DNA of 64,000 nt from Petrotoga mobilis SJ95 (GTDB taxonomy: Bacteria > Thermotogota > Thermotogae > Petrotogales > Petrotogaceae), in NCBI RefSeq assembly GCF_000018605.1, contig NC_010003.1, positions 2,022,501 through 2,086,500 on the forward strand, given 5' to 3'. The notes under the pieces were generated by a model. The model had not been told where the DNA came from. It saw only the letters and a list, made by a program, of their open reading frames with translations, and did no database searches. Of the stretch, positions 7,912-15,502 are shown one piece after another. Position 1 is the first letter of the stretch; each line of letters begins with the position of its first letter. The translations under genes were made by a program, and so were the position numbers.

Positions 7912-9750
7912 TTGTGTGGGATAGTAGGGTTTGTTTCCGATAGAAAAGTGAAAGTTGAAGATCTTATTTCTGGATTGAAAAAACTTGAGTATCGAGGATA
8001 CGATTCCGCAGGTTTAGCTTACAATGTGAATCATTCTATAAAATACCTAAAAATGCCGGGAAGAATAAGCGAGATTGAAAAATTACTACTAAATGAAGGT
8101 TTAATGAAAGAAAGTTTTTATTCTGGAATAGCCCACACAAGATGGGCAACGCACGGCGTTGTTTCAGAACAAAATTCCCATCCACATTTGGATTGTAAAG
8201 AAGAGTTAGCCGTTGTACATAACGGCATCATAGAGAACTTTCAAGAGTTGAAAACGGAGCTTGAAGTTAAGGGCCATATCTTCAAATCAGAAACGGATTC
8301 AGAAGTTATCGCACATTTGATAGAAGATAAGTACAATGGAGATCTTTTTGATTCTGTTTTAAAAGCTTTAGAAGAACTCGAAGGTGCGTATGCTATTGCT
8401 GTTGTTCATAAAGACAAACCCGATCAAATAGTTGCTGCAAGAAAAGGCAGTCCTTTAGTGATTGCAAGTAATAATAGTATTAGTATGTTAGCTTCAGATG
8501 TTACTCCTTTACTGAAGTATTCAAAAGAGATGAATTTTTTGAATGATGGAGAGGTAGCTATTTTAACTCCTAAAGGTTACTCTTTATTTAACTTAGATGG
8601 TGTCCCTCTTGAGAGAAAACCAATACTTATAACCTGGGATGAGTCGCTGGCAGAAAAATCAGGATATCCGCATTTCATGTTGAAAGAAATCTTTGAGCAA
8701 CCGATAGCTTTAGAATCCGTTCTGGTTGGTCGATTAAAAGATGGGAAACCACAGATAAAAGAAGTACGATCTTTAGAAGGTTTTGTTAAGAACCAAATGA
8801 AAAAAGTATATGTGGTTGCATGCGGTACGAGTTATCATGCTGGTTTAGCTGCAAAATACTTCATGAATAGATATTCAGATATTGATTTTGACATTGAGGT
8901 TGCATCAGAGTTCAGATACATGAATCCGGCGATAGATGGTAATACTTTGGTGTTGGCTATCTCTCAATCTGGGGAGACTATAGATACGTTAGAAGGTGTC
9001 AGATTAGCAAAGAAAAAAGGTGCATATGTATTAGCTATAAGTAACGTAGTTGGGTCAACTATTCCGAGAGAATCTGACGCAGTCCTTTATCTCAACACTG
9101 GTCCAGAGATAGGGGTTGCTGCAACGAAAACTTATACGGCACAGATAGCTTTGCTTTACACCTTAGCTTCCCAACTCATCCGTTGGAAAGGTTACGAAAA
9201 CGAAGAGTTGGATGAAATTATGAGAACCATCGAAAAAATCCCAGAATTATTTAAAATGATCTTGAATGAAACAAACGGTCACATGATGGAATTGGTAAAG
9301 AAGTATAAAAACTTCAAAGACATGATGTACATTGGTAGAGTTTTTGGTTTTCCCGCAGCTTTGGAAGGGGCTTTGAAATTAAAAGAGATCAGTTATATCA
9401 ATGCGATCGCCTATCAAGCAGGAGAATTAAAACATGGGCCAATAGCACTATTAGATGATAATTTTCCAGTCTTTGCGATAGTTCCTTCAGGGAAGTTAAG
9501 AGAAAAAATGATTTCAAACATTATGGAAGTAAAAGCGCGTGGCGCAAGGGTTATAGCTTTAACCCCAAAAGATGATCTACAAACGAAAAAAATATGTGAT
9601 GATTACATCGATGTGCCTACTGTTCTGGAACCTTTAATACCGTTGGTAGTAGCTCCTATTACTCAATTGTTCGCTTACTACATAGCGGTGCAAAAAGGTT
9701 TGGACCCAGATAAACCGAGAAATTTGGCAAAAAGTGTCACAGTAGAATAA
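7912..9750 (+). CDS. glmS: Glucosamine-6-phosphate synthase GlmS
   Basis: The 612-residue enzyme makes glucosamine-6-phosphate from fructose-6-phosphate and glutamine, the first step to UDP-GlcNAc. The start codon is TTG directly before TGT, so the cysteine becomes the N-terminal nucleophile after methionine removal (CGIVGFV). The glutaminase domain continues with GYDSAG and HTRWATHG. Two SIS domains follow, with VACGTSYHAG and SQSGETIDT in the first. The C-terminus DKPRNLAKSVTVE is canonical. A GGGGG ribosome site is present. I see no glmS ribozyme upstream: only 15 bases separate it from plsX. Confidence 0.97.
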   Translation: MCGIVGFVSDRKVKVEDLISGLKKLEYRGYDSAGLAYNVNHSIKYLKMPGRISEIEKLLLNEGLMKESFYSGIAHTRWATHGVVSEQNSHPHLDCKEELAVVHNGIIENFQELKTELEVKGHIFKSETDSEVIAHLIEDKYNGDLFDSVLKALEELEGAYAIAVVHKDKPDQIVAARKGSPLVIASNNSISMLASDVTPLLKYSKEMNFLNDGEVAILTPKGYSLFNLDGVPLERKPILITWDESLAEKSGYPHFMLKEIFEQPIALESVLVGRLKDGKPQIKEVRSLEGFVKNQMKKVYVVACGTSYHAGLAAKYFMNRYSDIDFDIEVASEFRYMNPAIDGNTLVLAISQSGETIDTLEGVRLAKKKGAYVLAISNVVGSTIPRESDAVLYLNTGPEIGVAATKTYTAQIALLYTLASQLIRWKGYENEELDEIMRTIEKIPELFKMILNETNGHMMELVKKYKNFKDMMYIGRVFGFPAALEGALKLKEISYINAIAYQAGELKHGPIALLDDNFPVFAIVPSGKLREKMISNIMEVKARGARVIALTPKDDLQTKKICDDYIDVPTVLEPLIPLVVAPITQLFAYYIAVQKGLDPDKPRNLAKSVTVE

Positions 9751-9772
9751 TTTTAGTGGAGGTGATAAATTT

Positions 9773-10120
9773 TTGTTAAAAACTGATGTTTTGAATTCCG
9801 TTAAGGAAATAGTGGAATTGTTAGAAGAAAAAGATGGAGAAAATATTGTTGTACTTGACATGGAAAATTCTGAATTGATGGTTGATTACTTTGTTATTGT
9901 TACGGGAAATTCAGAACCACATAGAGTAGCTTTAAGAGACCAAGTAGTTAGGTATTTAAAAGATGAAGATATACCCATAACTTTTTACGATAAAGGAAAA
10001 AGTACCGATTGGATGATAATCGACGCGGGTATTTTTATAGTTCATATATTCTCGGAAGAGAGTAGAGAATTCTACGATTTAGAAGGGCTTTGGGGAGAAC
10101 AAAATAGAATGGTACTATAA
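9773..10120 (+). CDS. rsfS: Ribosomal silencing factor RsfS
   Basis: The 115-residue RsfS/Iojap protein binds uL14 on the large subunit and blocks subunit joining when nutrients are low. Family signs are VLDMEN followed by DYFVIVTGNSEPHRVAL and the C-terminal DWMIIDAG.FIVHIFSEESREFYDLEGLW. The TTG start has GGAGGTGAT placed well upstream. It follows glmS by 22 bases and is probably in the same transcript. Confidence 0.95.
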   Translation: MLKTDVLNSVKEIVELLEEKDGENIVVLDMENSELMVDYFVIVTGNSEPHRVALRDQVVRYLKDEDIPITFYDKGKSTDWMIIDAGIFIVHIFSEESREFYDLEGLWGEQNRMVL

Positions 10121-10140
10121 AATAATACTCACATCTTTCG

Positions 10141-10178
10141 TTTTTCACCCCGGTGCCCATAAAAGGGTCGGTGAAAAA
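10141..10178 (+). promoter_or_regulatory. Hairpin in the rpsB leader
   Basis: TTTTTCACC (10141-10149) pairs with GGTGAAAAA (10170-10178), and CCC/GGG can pair inside the loop. It lies 54 bases upstream of the rpsB start, in a 111-base non-coding gap. On the plus strand it has no T tract, so it is not a plain terminator for rsfS. An S2-binding autoregulatory leader is a reasonable idea, since rpsB leaders are regulated in other bacteria, but the fold here is not matched to a known family. Confidence 0.4.
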
Positions 10179-10231
10179 AAGGAAGGTGGAGGTTAGAAAA
10201 CCAAATCAAACAACTACGGAGGTGTATTTTT

Positions 10232-11098
10232 GTGTCAGTGGTAAGTATGAAACAGTTACTTGAAGCAGGAGCTCACTTTGGTCATAGGACGAGAAGATGG
10301 AATCCCAAGATGCAGCCTTATATTTTTACTGCAAGAAAAGGTATTCACATTATTGATTTACAAAAAACTTTGAAAAGTATTGACGAAGCCTATGACTTCC
10401 TAAAAAATTCGGTCATGGAGAAGAAAAGAGTATTGTTCGTTGGGACTAAGAAACAGGCACAGCAGATTGTTGCCGATGAAGCCCGCAGATGTGGAGAGTT
10501 TTTTGTAAACAACAGATGGCTTGGTGGTTTGTTAACAAACTTCAAAACGATAAAATCTAGAATTGATAAGTTGGAACAACTAACAGAATATGTTGAAAGC
10601 GAAGAGTTTTCGAAACTACCCAAAAAAGAGCAAGCAACCATACGCAGAAATTTAGAAAAATTAGAAAAAAACTTGGGTGGGTTACGTGGAATGAAAAAAA
10701 TTCCAGATATTCTTTTTATTATTGATCCTAAAAAAGAAGAAATCGCTGTGAAAGAAGCTAATTTACTTAAAATACCTATAATAGCAACGGTGGATACTAA
10801 TTGTGATCCGGATGTTATTGATTACGTTATTCCAGCAAACGATGATGCTATTAGAACCATAATGCTCATTGTTTCAAAAATGGCTGATGCGATTATTGAA
10901 GGAAAAGAAGGTAGAATTGAAACTCTCGAAGAAAGTAGCGAAGTAGAAGAAGAAGAAGAAGAAAAAGACGAAGTAATTGATGAAGTGGACGAAAAATTAG
11001 AAGCTGAAGAGAAATACGCCAGTTATGCTGAAGAAGTAGAAGAAGTGGAAGAAGAATTTATACCTTCAGAAATAGAAGACGAAGACGAAAAATTTTAA
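10232..11098 (+). CDS. rpsB: Ribosomal protein uS2 with acidic tail
   Basis: This is the small-subunit protein uS2. The first 225 residues are canonical: [19 protein letters not shown], then [21 protein letters not shown] and the [21 protein letters not shown] pair. The remaining roughly 60 residues are an extension in which more than half are Glu or Asp. Total length is 288 residues against about 230-260 usually. The GTG start at 10232 follows GGAGGTG. The common partner tsf does not follow; miaB does. Confidence 0.96.
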   Translation: MSVVSMKQLLEAGAHFGHRTRRWNPKMQPYIFTARKGIHIIDLQKTLKSIDEAYDFLKNSVMEKKRVLFVGTKKQAQQIVADEARRCGEFFVNNRWLGGLLTNFKTIKSRIDKLEQLTEYVESEEFSKLPKKEQATIRRNLEKLEKNLGGLRGMKKIPDILFIIDPKKEEIAVKEANLLKIPIIATVDTNCDPDVIDYVIPANDDAIRTIMLIVSKMADAIIEGKEGRIETLEESSEVEEEEEEKDEVIDEVDEKLEAEEKYASYAEEVEEVEEEFIPSEIEDEDEKF

Positions 11099-11118
11099 TT
11101 TTTGGTTCTACATAATAC

Positions 11119-11144
11119 ACCGGGGGATAGCTCCCGGTTTTTTT
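11119..11144 (+). terminator. Intrinsic terminator after rpsB
   Basis: ACCGGG (11119-11124) pairs with CCCGGT (11133-11138) and is followed by a run of seven T. It ends rpsB, so miaB, starting 17 bases later, needs its own promoter or read-through. Confidence 0.85.
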
Positions 11145-11160
11145 ATAAGAGGTGATAATA

Positions 11161-12480
11161 TTGAAATTTTACATACGGACATTTGGTTGTCAAATGAATA
11201 TTAATGAAAGTGAAATAATGGCAGGTCTTTTGAAAGAAGAAGGCTTCGAATGGACTGAAAATCCAAAAGAAGCCGACATAATATTGATAAATAGTTGTGC
11301 TGTTAGAGAAAAAGCAGAAAATAAAATGTATGGTGCCATAGGCGGTTACGGTAAACTAAAAGATGAAAATAAGAATTTAATCTTAGGTGTAGGTGGTTGC
11401 TCTGCAGAAAAAGAAAGGGAGAATCTGCTTGAAAGATTTAAAAATATAGATTTTGTCTTTGGCACTAGAAATGTGGTAGACATAGGAAATTTGGTAAAGC
11501 GTGCTTTAAATGGAAAAAGATTTGCTGATTTTAGCGACAAATTGAATGATGTCAATTACGATATTCCAAAGATGCCAATAAGTAAACATCATGCTTGGAT
11601 TACTATCATATACGGATGCAACAAATATTGCTCGTACTGTATAGTTCCATATACCAGAGGTTTTGAAAAAAGTAGACCTATGGAAGATATAATAAGAGAA
11701 GTTGAAAGCTATGCAAAAAAGGGCTACAAAGAAATAACCTTTTTAGGTCAAAATGTTGATTCCTACGGTAAGGACTTTGGAGATAAAAAATCTAAATTAG
11801 ACCTTCTCATACAAAAGGCAGCTGAATTTGATTCCATAAAACGAATTTGGTTTTTAACCTCATATCCATCGGATATAACCGATTCTTTGATACAAACTGT
11901 TGCCAACGAAGAAAAAGCGGCAAATTATTTTCATCTTCCAGCTCAATCGGGAAGCAACAAGATTCTTAAAGCGATGAATAGAAAATACACAAGAGAAGAG
12001 TTCATTGAACTTGTTAATAAGGTAAAGAAAGAGGTAGCTAACGTTACGGTATCCAGTGATTTTATAACGGGCTTTCCATCTGAAACAGATGAGGATTTTG
12101 AAGAAACGGTAGATTTGATTAAGCAATGTAGATTTGAGAGAATAAATATCGCAGAATATTCCCCAAGAGAAGGGACCATAGCTTATAAATATCAAAATGA
12201 CGATGTCCCTAAACATATCAAAAATAAAAGATTGCAGTATCTCATGGAGTTACAAAAAAGGATAAACCTTGAAGAAAATGAAAAGTATCTTGAACAAGAA
12301 GTTGTTATAATTCAAGAGGGAAAAGCGGGTAAAAATGGTACTTATATGGGAAGAACTATGAACAATAAATTAATAATCTTCGAAAGCAATGAAGAGTTGA
12401 ACGGTGAATTTTTGAAAGTAAAGGTCAATAAAATTACACCAGGTCCATTGTATGGTGAGGTTGTAAACAATCTTTACTGA
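11161..12480 (+). CDS. miaB: tRNA methylthiotransferase MiaB
   Basis: MiaB is a radical-SAM enzyme with two [4Fe-4S] clusters that adds the 2-methylthio group to i6A37 of tRNA. The N-terminal UPF0004 domain has FGCQMNINESE (Cys10), NSCAVREKAE and GGCSAEK cysteines. The radical-SAM triad is YGCNKYCSYCIVPYTRG. GFPSETDEDFE and a C-terminal TRAM-like domain follow. The TTG at 11161 gives the standard start MKFYIRTFGCQ; a GTG at 11152 lies inside the AAGAGGTGAT ribosome site. Length is 439 residues. Confidence 0.95.
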   Translation: MKFYIRTFGCQMNINESEIMAGLLKEEGFEWTENPKEADIILINSCAVREKAENKMYGAIGGYGKLKDENKNLILGVGGCSAEKERENLLERFKNIDFVFGTRNVVDIGNLVKRALNGKRFADFSDKLNDVNYDIPKMPISKHHAWITIIYGCNKYCSYCIVPYTRGFEKSRPMEDIIREVESYAKKGYKEITFLGQNVDSYGKDFGDKKSKLDLLIQKAAEFDSIKRIWFLTSYPSDITDSLIQTVANEEKAANYFHLPAQSGSNKILKAMNRKYTREEFIELVNKVKKEVANVTVSSDFITGFPSETDEDFEETVDLIKQCRFERINIAEYSPREGTIAYKYQNDDVPKHIKNKRLQYLMELQKRINLEENEKYLEQEVVIIQEGKAGKNGTYMGRTMNNKLIIFESNEELNGEFLKVKVNKITPGPLYGEVVNNLY

Positions 12481-12514
12481 CGGCCTAATAGATAGAAAAA
12501 AGGGGTGTTCACAT

Positions 12515-13345
12515 TTGATACATGGAAAAGTATATGAATCTTTATCGTTTTATAGCCGAGCACTGAAAAGTGATGTGAAATATTCTATTTATCTTCCACC
12601 TAAATACGACATTGAAACCAGGAAATATCCGACTATTTATCTTCTGCATGGACATGGAGGGAACGAAACGAGTTGGCTAAGAAAAGGTCGAGTAGATCAA
12701 AGTTTGGATTTAATGATAACTAACAATGAAATTCCACCTTTTGTTGCCGTGATGCCTGATGCTAAGAACAGTTGGTACGTTAATTCTCCAACTGGTGTTA
12801 ACTATGAAACCGCTTTGATAGAGGACCTTCTTCAACATATAGAAACGCAGTACAAGGTTTATAACGAACGTTCTTCAAGATTCATAGCCGGTTTATCTAT
12901 GGGAGGATACGGTGCCTTAAGGTTGGCATTTAAGTATCCAGAGTTATTTTTGTCTGTTGCTAGTTTAAGTGGGGGAATAACCAGAGAAGTTCCCCCAGAG
13001 AAAGAAGTCGATTTATATGGCAATGAAATTCATGTAAGAGAAGATTACTATCATGACGCATTTGGCTGGCCTTTTGACCCAAAGTTTTGGGAGAAAGAGA
13101 ATATTTTTAATTATATAGAAAACGTAAAACAAAGCGGCTTAGAGCTTCCAGTTTATCTTTCTTGTGGAAGTGAAGATTACTTTTACCTATATTTGGGTGC
13201 TTCTGAACTGCACCATGAATTAAGAATCAATGGCATATCTTCAACTCTTTTCATAAAACCAGGCGACCATAATTGGTTTCTTTGGAGCCAAGAAATAAAA
13301 GATGTATTAAGGTTCTTTGCAAAAAATATGCTAATTATCCATTAA
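12515..13345 (+). CDS. Alpha/beta-hydrolase esterase, EstD/EstA type
   Basis: The 276-residue protein is an esterase of the esterase-D/tributyrin-esterase type. Visible marks are the oxyanion segment YLLHGHGGNETSW, the nucleophile elbow GLSMGGYGALRLA with Ser about 128, an acidic residue in SCGSEDYF (about 220) and His in PGDHNWFLW (about 251). There is no signal peptide, so it is cytoplasmic. The natural substrate cannot be told: it could be a carbohydrate acetyl or feruloyl ester, or a general acyl ester. The TTG start has AAAGGGGTG upstream. Confidence 0.85.
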   Translation: MIHGKVYESLSFYSRALKSDVKYSIYLPPKYDIETRKYPTIYLLHGHGGNETSWLRKGRVDQSLDLMITNNEIPPFVAVMPDAKNSWYVNSPTGVNYETALIEDLLQHIETQYKVYNERSSRFIAGLSMGGYGALRLAFKYPELFLSVASLSGGITREVPPEKEVDLYGNEIHVREDYYHDAFGWPFDPKFWEKENIFNYIENVKQSGLELPVYLSCGSEDYFYLYLGASELHHELRINGISSTLFIKPGDHNWFLWSQEIKDVLRFFAKNMLIIH

Positions 13346-13361
13346 AGTAAGGAGTGAATTT

Positions 13362-13898
13362 ATGGACCAAAAGAATGCCACCTATAGGTTAGTAATGAAT
13401 TCGTTGTTTATAGTTCTATCCATACTTTTGTCAAGGTTATTAGCGATTAGAATTCCCATAGGCAATGTGGAAGTTATTAGATTTGGGTTTGGAACGATTC
13501 CTATGTTTCTTTCCGCTTTTATTTTTGGGCCCCTGGATGGTTTTATCGTTGGAGGTTTATCTGATTTGATTGGTTTTTGGATAAATCCAATGGGGGCGTT
13601 CCTTCCCCAATTCACGTTGACCTCAGCCTTACACGGTTTGATTCCAGGTATAGTTTTTAGGTATTTTTTTAAAAGAAGAATCAATTATTGGTCACTAGCC
13701 ATTTCCTGTGGTTTAGGTGAAGCGGTAGGAATAACCTTAACACCATTCTTTATTCATCAAGCTTTTGATGTTTCATATGCGGTTCTTATGCCTCCACGAA
13801 TCGGTGGCTATGTGGTCTCATTCTTTTTGAACGCCTTTATAATGCTTTTATTACTCACGAGAATTCCTCAAATTAATAAAATGATGGAGAAAAAATAA
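13362..13898 (+). CDS. ECF transporter S component, folate type
   Basis: The 178-residue membrane protein has about five or six hydrophobic segments. It shows the pattern of FolT-like ECF substrate-binding subunits: RIPIGNVEVIRFGFGTIPMFLSA, then GPLDGFIVGGLSDLIGF and the loop NPMGAFLPQFTLTSALHG. S components bind a vitamin and work with a shared energising module (EcfA, A', T) encoded elsewhere. Folate is the usual assignment for this subgroup and is not proven here. It sits between an esterase and prmA with short spacing, so it is probably co-transcribed. Confidence 0.8.
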   Translation: MDQKNATYRLVMNSLFIVLSILLSRLLAIRIPIGNVEVIRFGFGTIPMFLSAFIFGPLDGFIVGGLSDLIGFWINPMGAFLPQFTLTSALHGLIPGIVFRYFFKRRINYWSLAISCGLGEAVGITLTPFFIHQAFDVSYAVLMPPRIGGYVVSFFLNAFIMLLLLTRIPQINKMMEKK

Positions 13899-13899
13899 G

Positions 13900-14748
13900 A
13901 TGGATAAATATTATGAGTTTGTTTATGAATTAAAAGCCAGCGAGGAAGAAAAGATAATAGATCAGTTCATAAAATATGGGTTTAATTCCTTTTACTTTGA
14001 AGAAGATGTAGAAAGTTCAAAGACTTTTCTGAAGTTGTATGTCAAGAAGGAAGAGCAAATCAAAGATATTTTGGATTTCCTTTCTATGTATGGTTTAAAA
14101 CTCCTTTCGAAGGAAATTACCGAAGAATCAAAATGGTTAGAAGAATGGAAAAAAACAATAGATGTTTTTGAACTTATAGATGGAGTTTGGATCAATCCTT
14201 TTTCCAATAAAAAAATAGAAAAACCGGGAATAGTATTGAATATAATACCAGGAAGTGCATTTGGAACAGGTTTACATTCAACCACTAAACTGGCAGCCGA
14301 ACTTTTAAGAAAGGTTGGTTGCACAGGCAAAGATGTTATTGATGTTGGAACAGGTAGCGGAATATTGTCCGCTTTGGCTAAAAAGATTGGGGCTAATCGT
14401 GTTTTGGCTTTAGATAACGATGATTTGGCTACAGAAAAAGCAAAAGAAACTGCTATTTTAAACAATGTCAGTATTGAGATAAAAGAATCCGATTTGTTAA
14501 GCGCTGTTGGAGAACATGAAAGATTCGATATATTAGTTTCTAATATTGTGGCTGAAGTACTGATACAGTTAATGAAAGATCCTAAATTTGATAAAATACT
14601 TAAAAATAAAGGATTTGTCATCCTTTCTGGTATAATTGAAAGTAAGGAAAAATTGGTTATTGAACAAGCAAAAGATGTAAATTTAGTATTGAAAGATAGA
14701 ATGGAGGATGGTTCTTGGATAGCTCTGATGTTTCAGAAAAAGATTTAA
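13900..14748 (+). CDS. prmA: Ribosomal protein L11 methyltransferase PrmA
   Basis: The 282-residue protein has an N-terminal domain (about 1-90) that in the family recognises L11, and a class-I SAM methyltransferase domain. GTGLHSTTKLAAELL precedes motif I DVGTGSGILSALAKKIG (about residue 147), then ALDNDD and the post-I segment LVSNIVAEVL. PrmA methylates uL11 at several amino groups. The ATG starts one base after the upstream stop, so it is coupled to the ECF gene. Confidence 0.9.
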   Translation: MDKYYEFVYELKASEEEKIIDQFIKYGFNSFYFEEDVESSKTFLKLYVKKEEQIKDILDFLSMYGLKLLSKEITEESKWLEEWKKTIDVFELIDGVWINPFSNKKIEKPGIVLNIIPGSAFGTGLHSTTKLAAELLRKVGCTGKDVIDVGTGSGILSALAKKIGANRVLALDNDDLATEKAKETAILNNVSIEIKESDLLSAVGEHERFDILVSNIVAEVLIQLMKDPKFDKILKNKGFVILSGIIESKEKLVIEQAKDVNLVLKDRMEDGSWIALMFQKKI

Positions 14749-15248
14749 AAATAATTGAAAAACAATTGGGACGGTGCGTTAGTAACGTATTAACTATAGA
14801 AAAAAGATGCATTTATGGCTATCCTCAAGTAATAAAGAGCTTTCCTTTAAAAGATGGAAAGCCATTTCCTACTCTTTATTGGCTAACTTGTCCATATTTA
14901 GTGGAAGAAGTTTCAAAACTGGAAGCCCAACAAAAAATCACTGAAATAGAAAAGATTATACAAAATGATCCAGAATTAAAACGACAGCTGGTACGTGTTC
15001 ACCAAGTAGAAATTGAAAAAAGAATGAAGCTATTAGGAGAAAAAATCAATTCCCTACCTGAAAATATGATTAAGAAACTAAAAGAGACAGGAGTAGGTGG
15101 AATTGAGAATTTTTCTTCGGTAAAATGCCTACACTTACACTATGCATCTTATTTAGTTGGAGAAAATAATCCTGTGGGGGGAATAGTGGATCGTTACATT
15201 GCTAAGAAATGCTGCGACGACAGTAGATGTGAAAAATTAAAATCTTAA
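14715..15248 (+). CDS. DUF501 family protein
   Basis: The 177-residue protein starts at a TTG that overlaps the end of prmA by 34 bases, with GGAGG 7 bases upstream. It has the DUF501 pattern: QLGR near the N-terminus, then KRCIYGYPQVIKSFPLKDG and PFPTLYWLTCPYL, and a C-terminal KCLHLHYASYLVGENNPVGG segment with a closing CC..CEK cysteine group. The conserved Cys and His residues suggest metal binding, but the function is unknown. Confidence 0.85.
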   Translation: MDSSDVSEKDLKIIEKQLGRCVSNVLTIEKRCIYGYPQVIKSFPLKDGKPFPTLYWLTCPYLVEEVSKLEAQQKITEIEKIIQNDPELKRQLVRVHQVEIEKRMKLLGEKINSLPENMIKKLKETGVGGIENFSSVKCLHLHYASYLVGENNPVGGIVDRYIAKKCCDDSRCEKLKS

Positions 15249-15264
15249 GGGCAAGTTACATTCA

Positions 15265-15360
15265 TTTTATGGGGTGTGGGAGAAGCACTTTTCCTGCTGA
15301 GTTAGGGACCGCAGGTCCTTCCTTAGATGGGTGGGGAGCGGGGTGAAAGGGCGCTAACAC
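15265..15360 (+). repeat. Modular intergenic repeat, copy at 15.3 kb
   Basis: The 254-base gap before uvrC holds a GGGACCGCAGGTCC hairpin core (15305-15318) followed by a G-rich module (GGTGGGGAGCGGGGTG then AAAGGGCGCTAA) to 15357. The same two modules recur near 18.1, 37.5 and 40.4-40.9 kb. GC is much higher than in the flanks. No transposase or coding sequence is present. Confidence 0.8.
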
Positions 15361-15461
15361 AAGATAATGAAACAAAGATTCATATGGTTCTTAAGTGGCG
15401 AAGCCCTTTTGCAGCTTTGTGCAAAAAGACTTTTTAAAAACAAACAAAGATCTTGGGGTTC

Positions 15462-15481
15462 TTAAGGGGTTTACCCCTTAA
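15462..15481 (+). promoter_or_regulatory. Hairpin just before the uvrC ribosome site
   Basis: TTAAGGGG (15462-15469) and CCCCTTAA (15474-15481) form a perfect 8-bp stem with a TTTA loop. It ends three bases before AAGGAGG of uvrC. It is not followed by T residues on the plus strand. It could affect initiation on uvrC mRNA or be part of the intergenic repeat. Confidence 0.5.
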
Positions 15482-15502
15482 TGCAAGGAGGCGACTCAAC
15501 CT

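Noticed and set aside
13346-13361. Folate (THF) riboswitch before the ECF S-component gene
   Set aside because: The gap is 16 bases and holds only a ribosome site.
13992-14621. 209-residue minus-strand open frame
   Set aside because: It is the antisense of prmA, a gene with clear family motifs; the composition (Ser/Phe/Ile-rich) is typical of antisense of an AT-rich gene.
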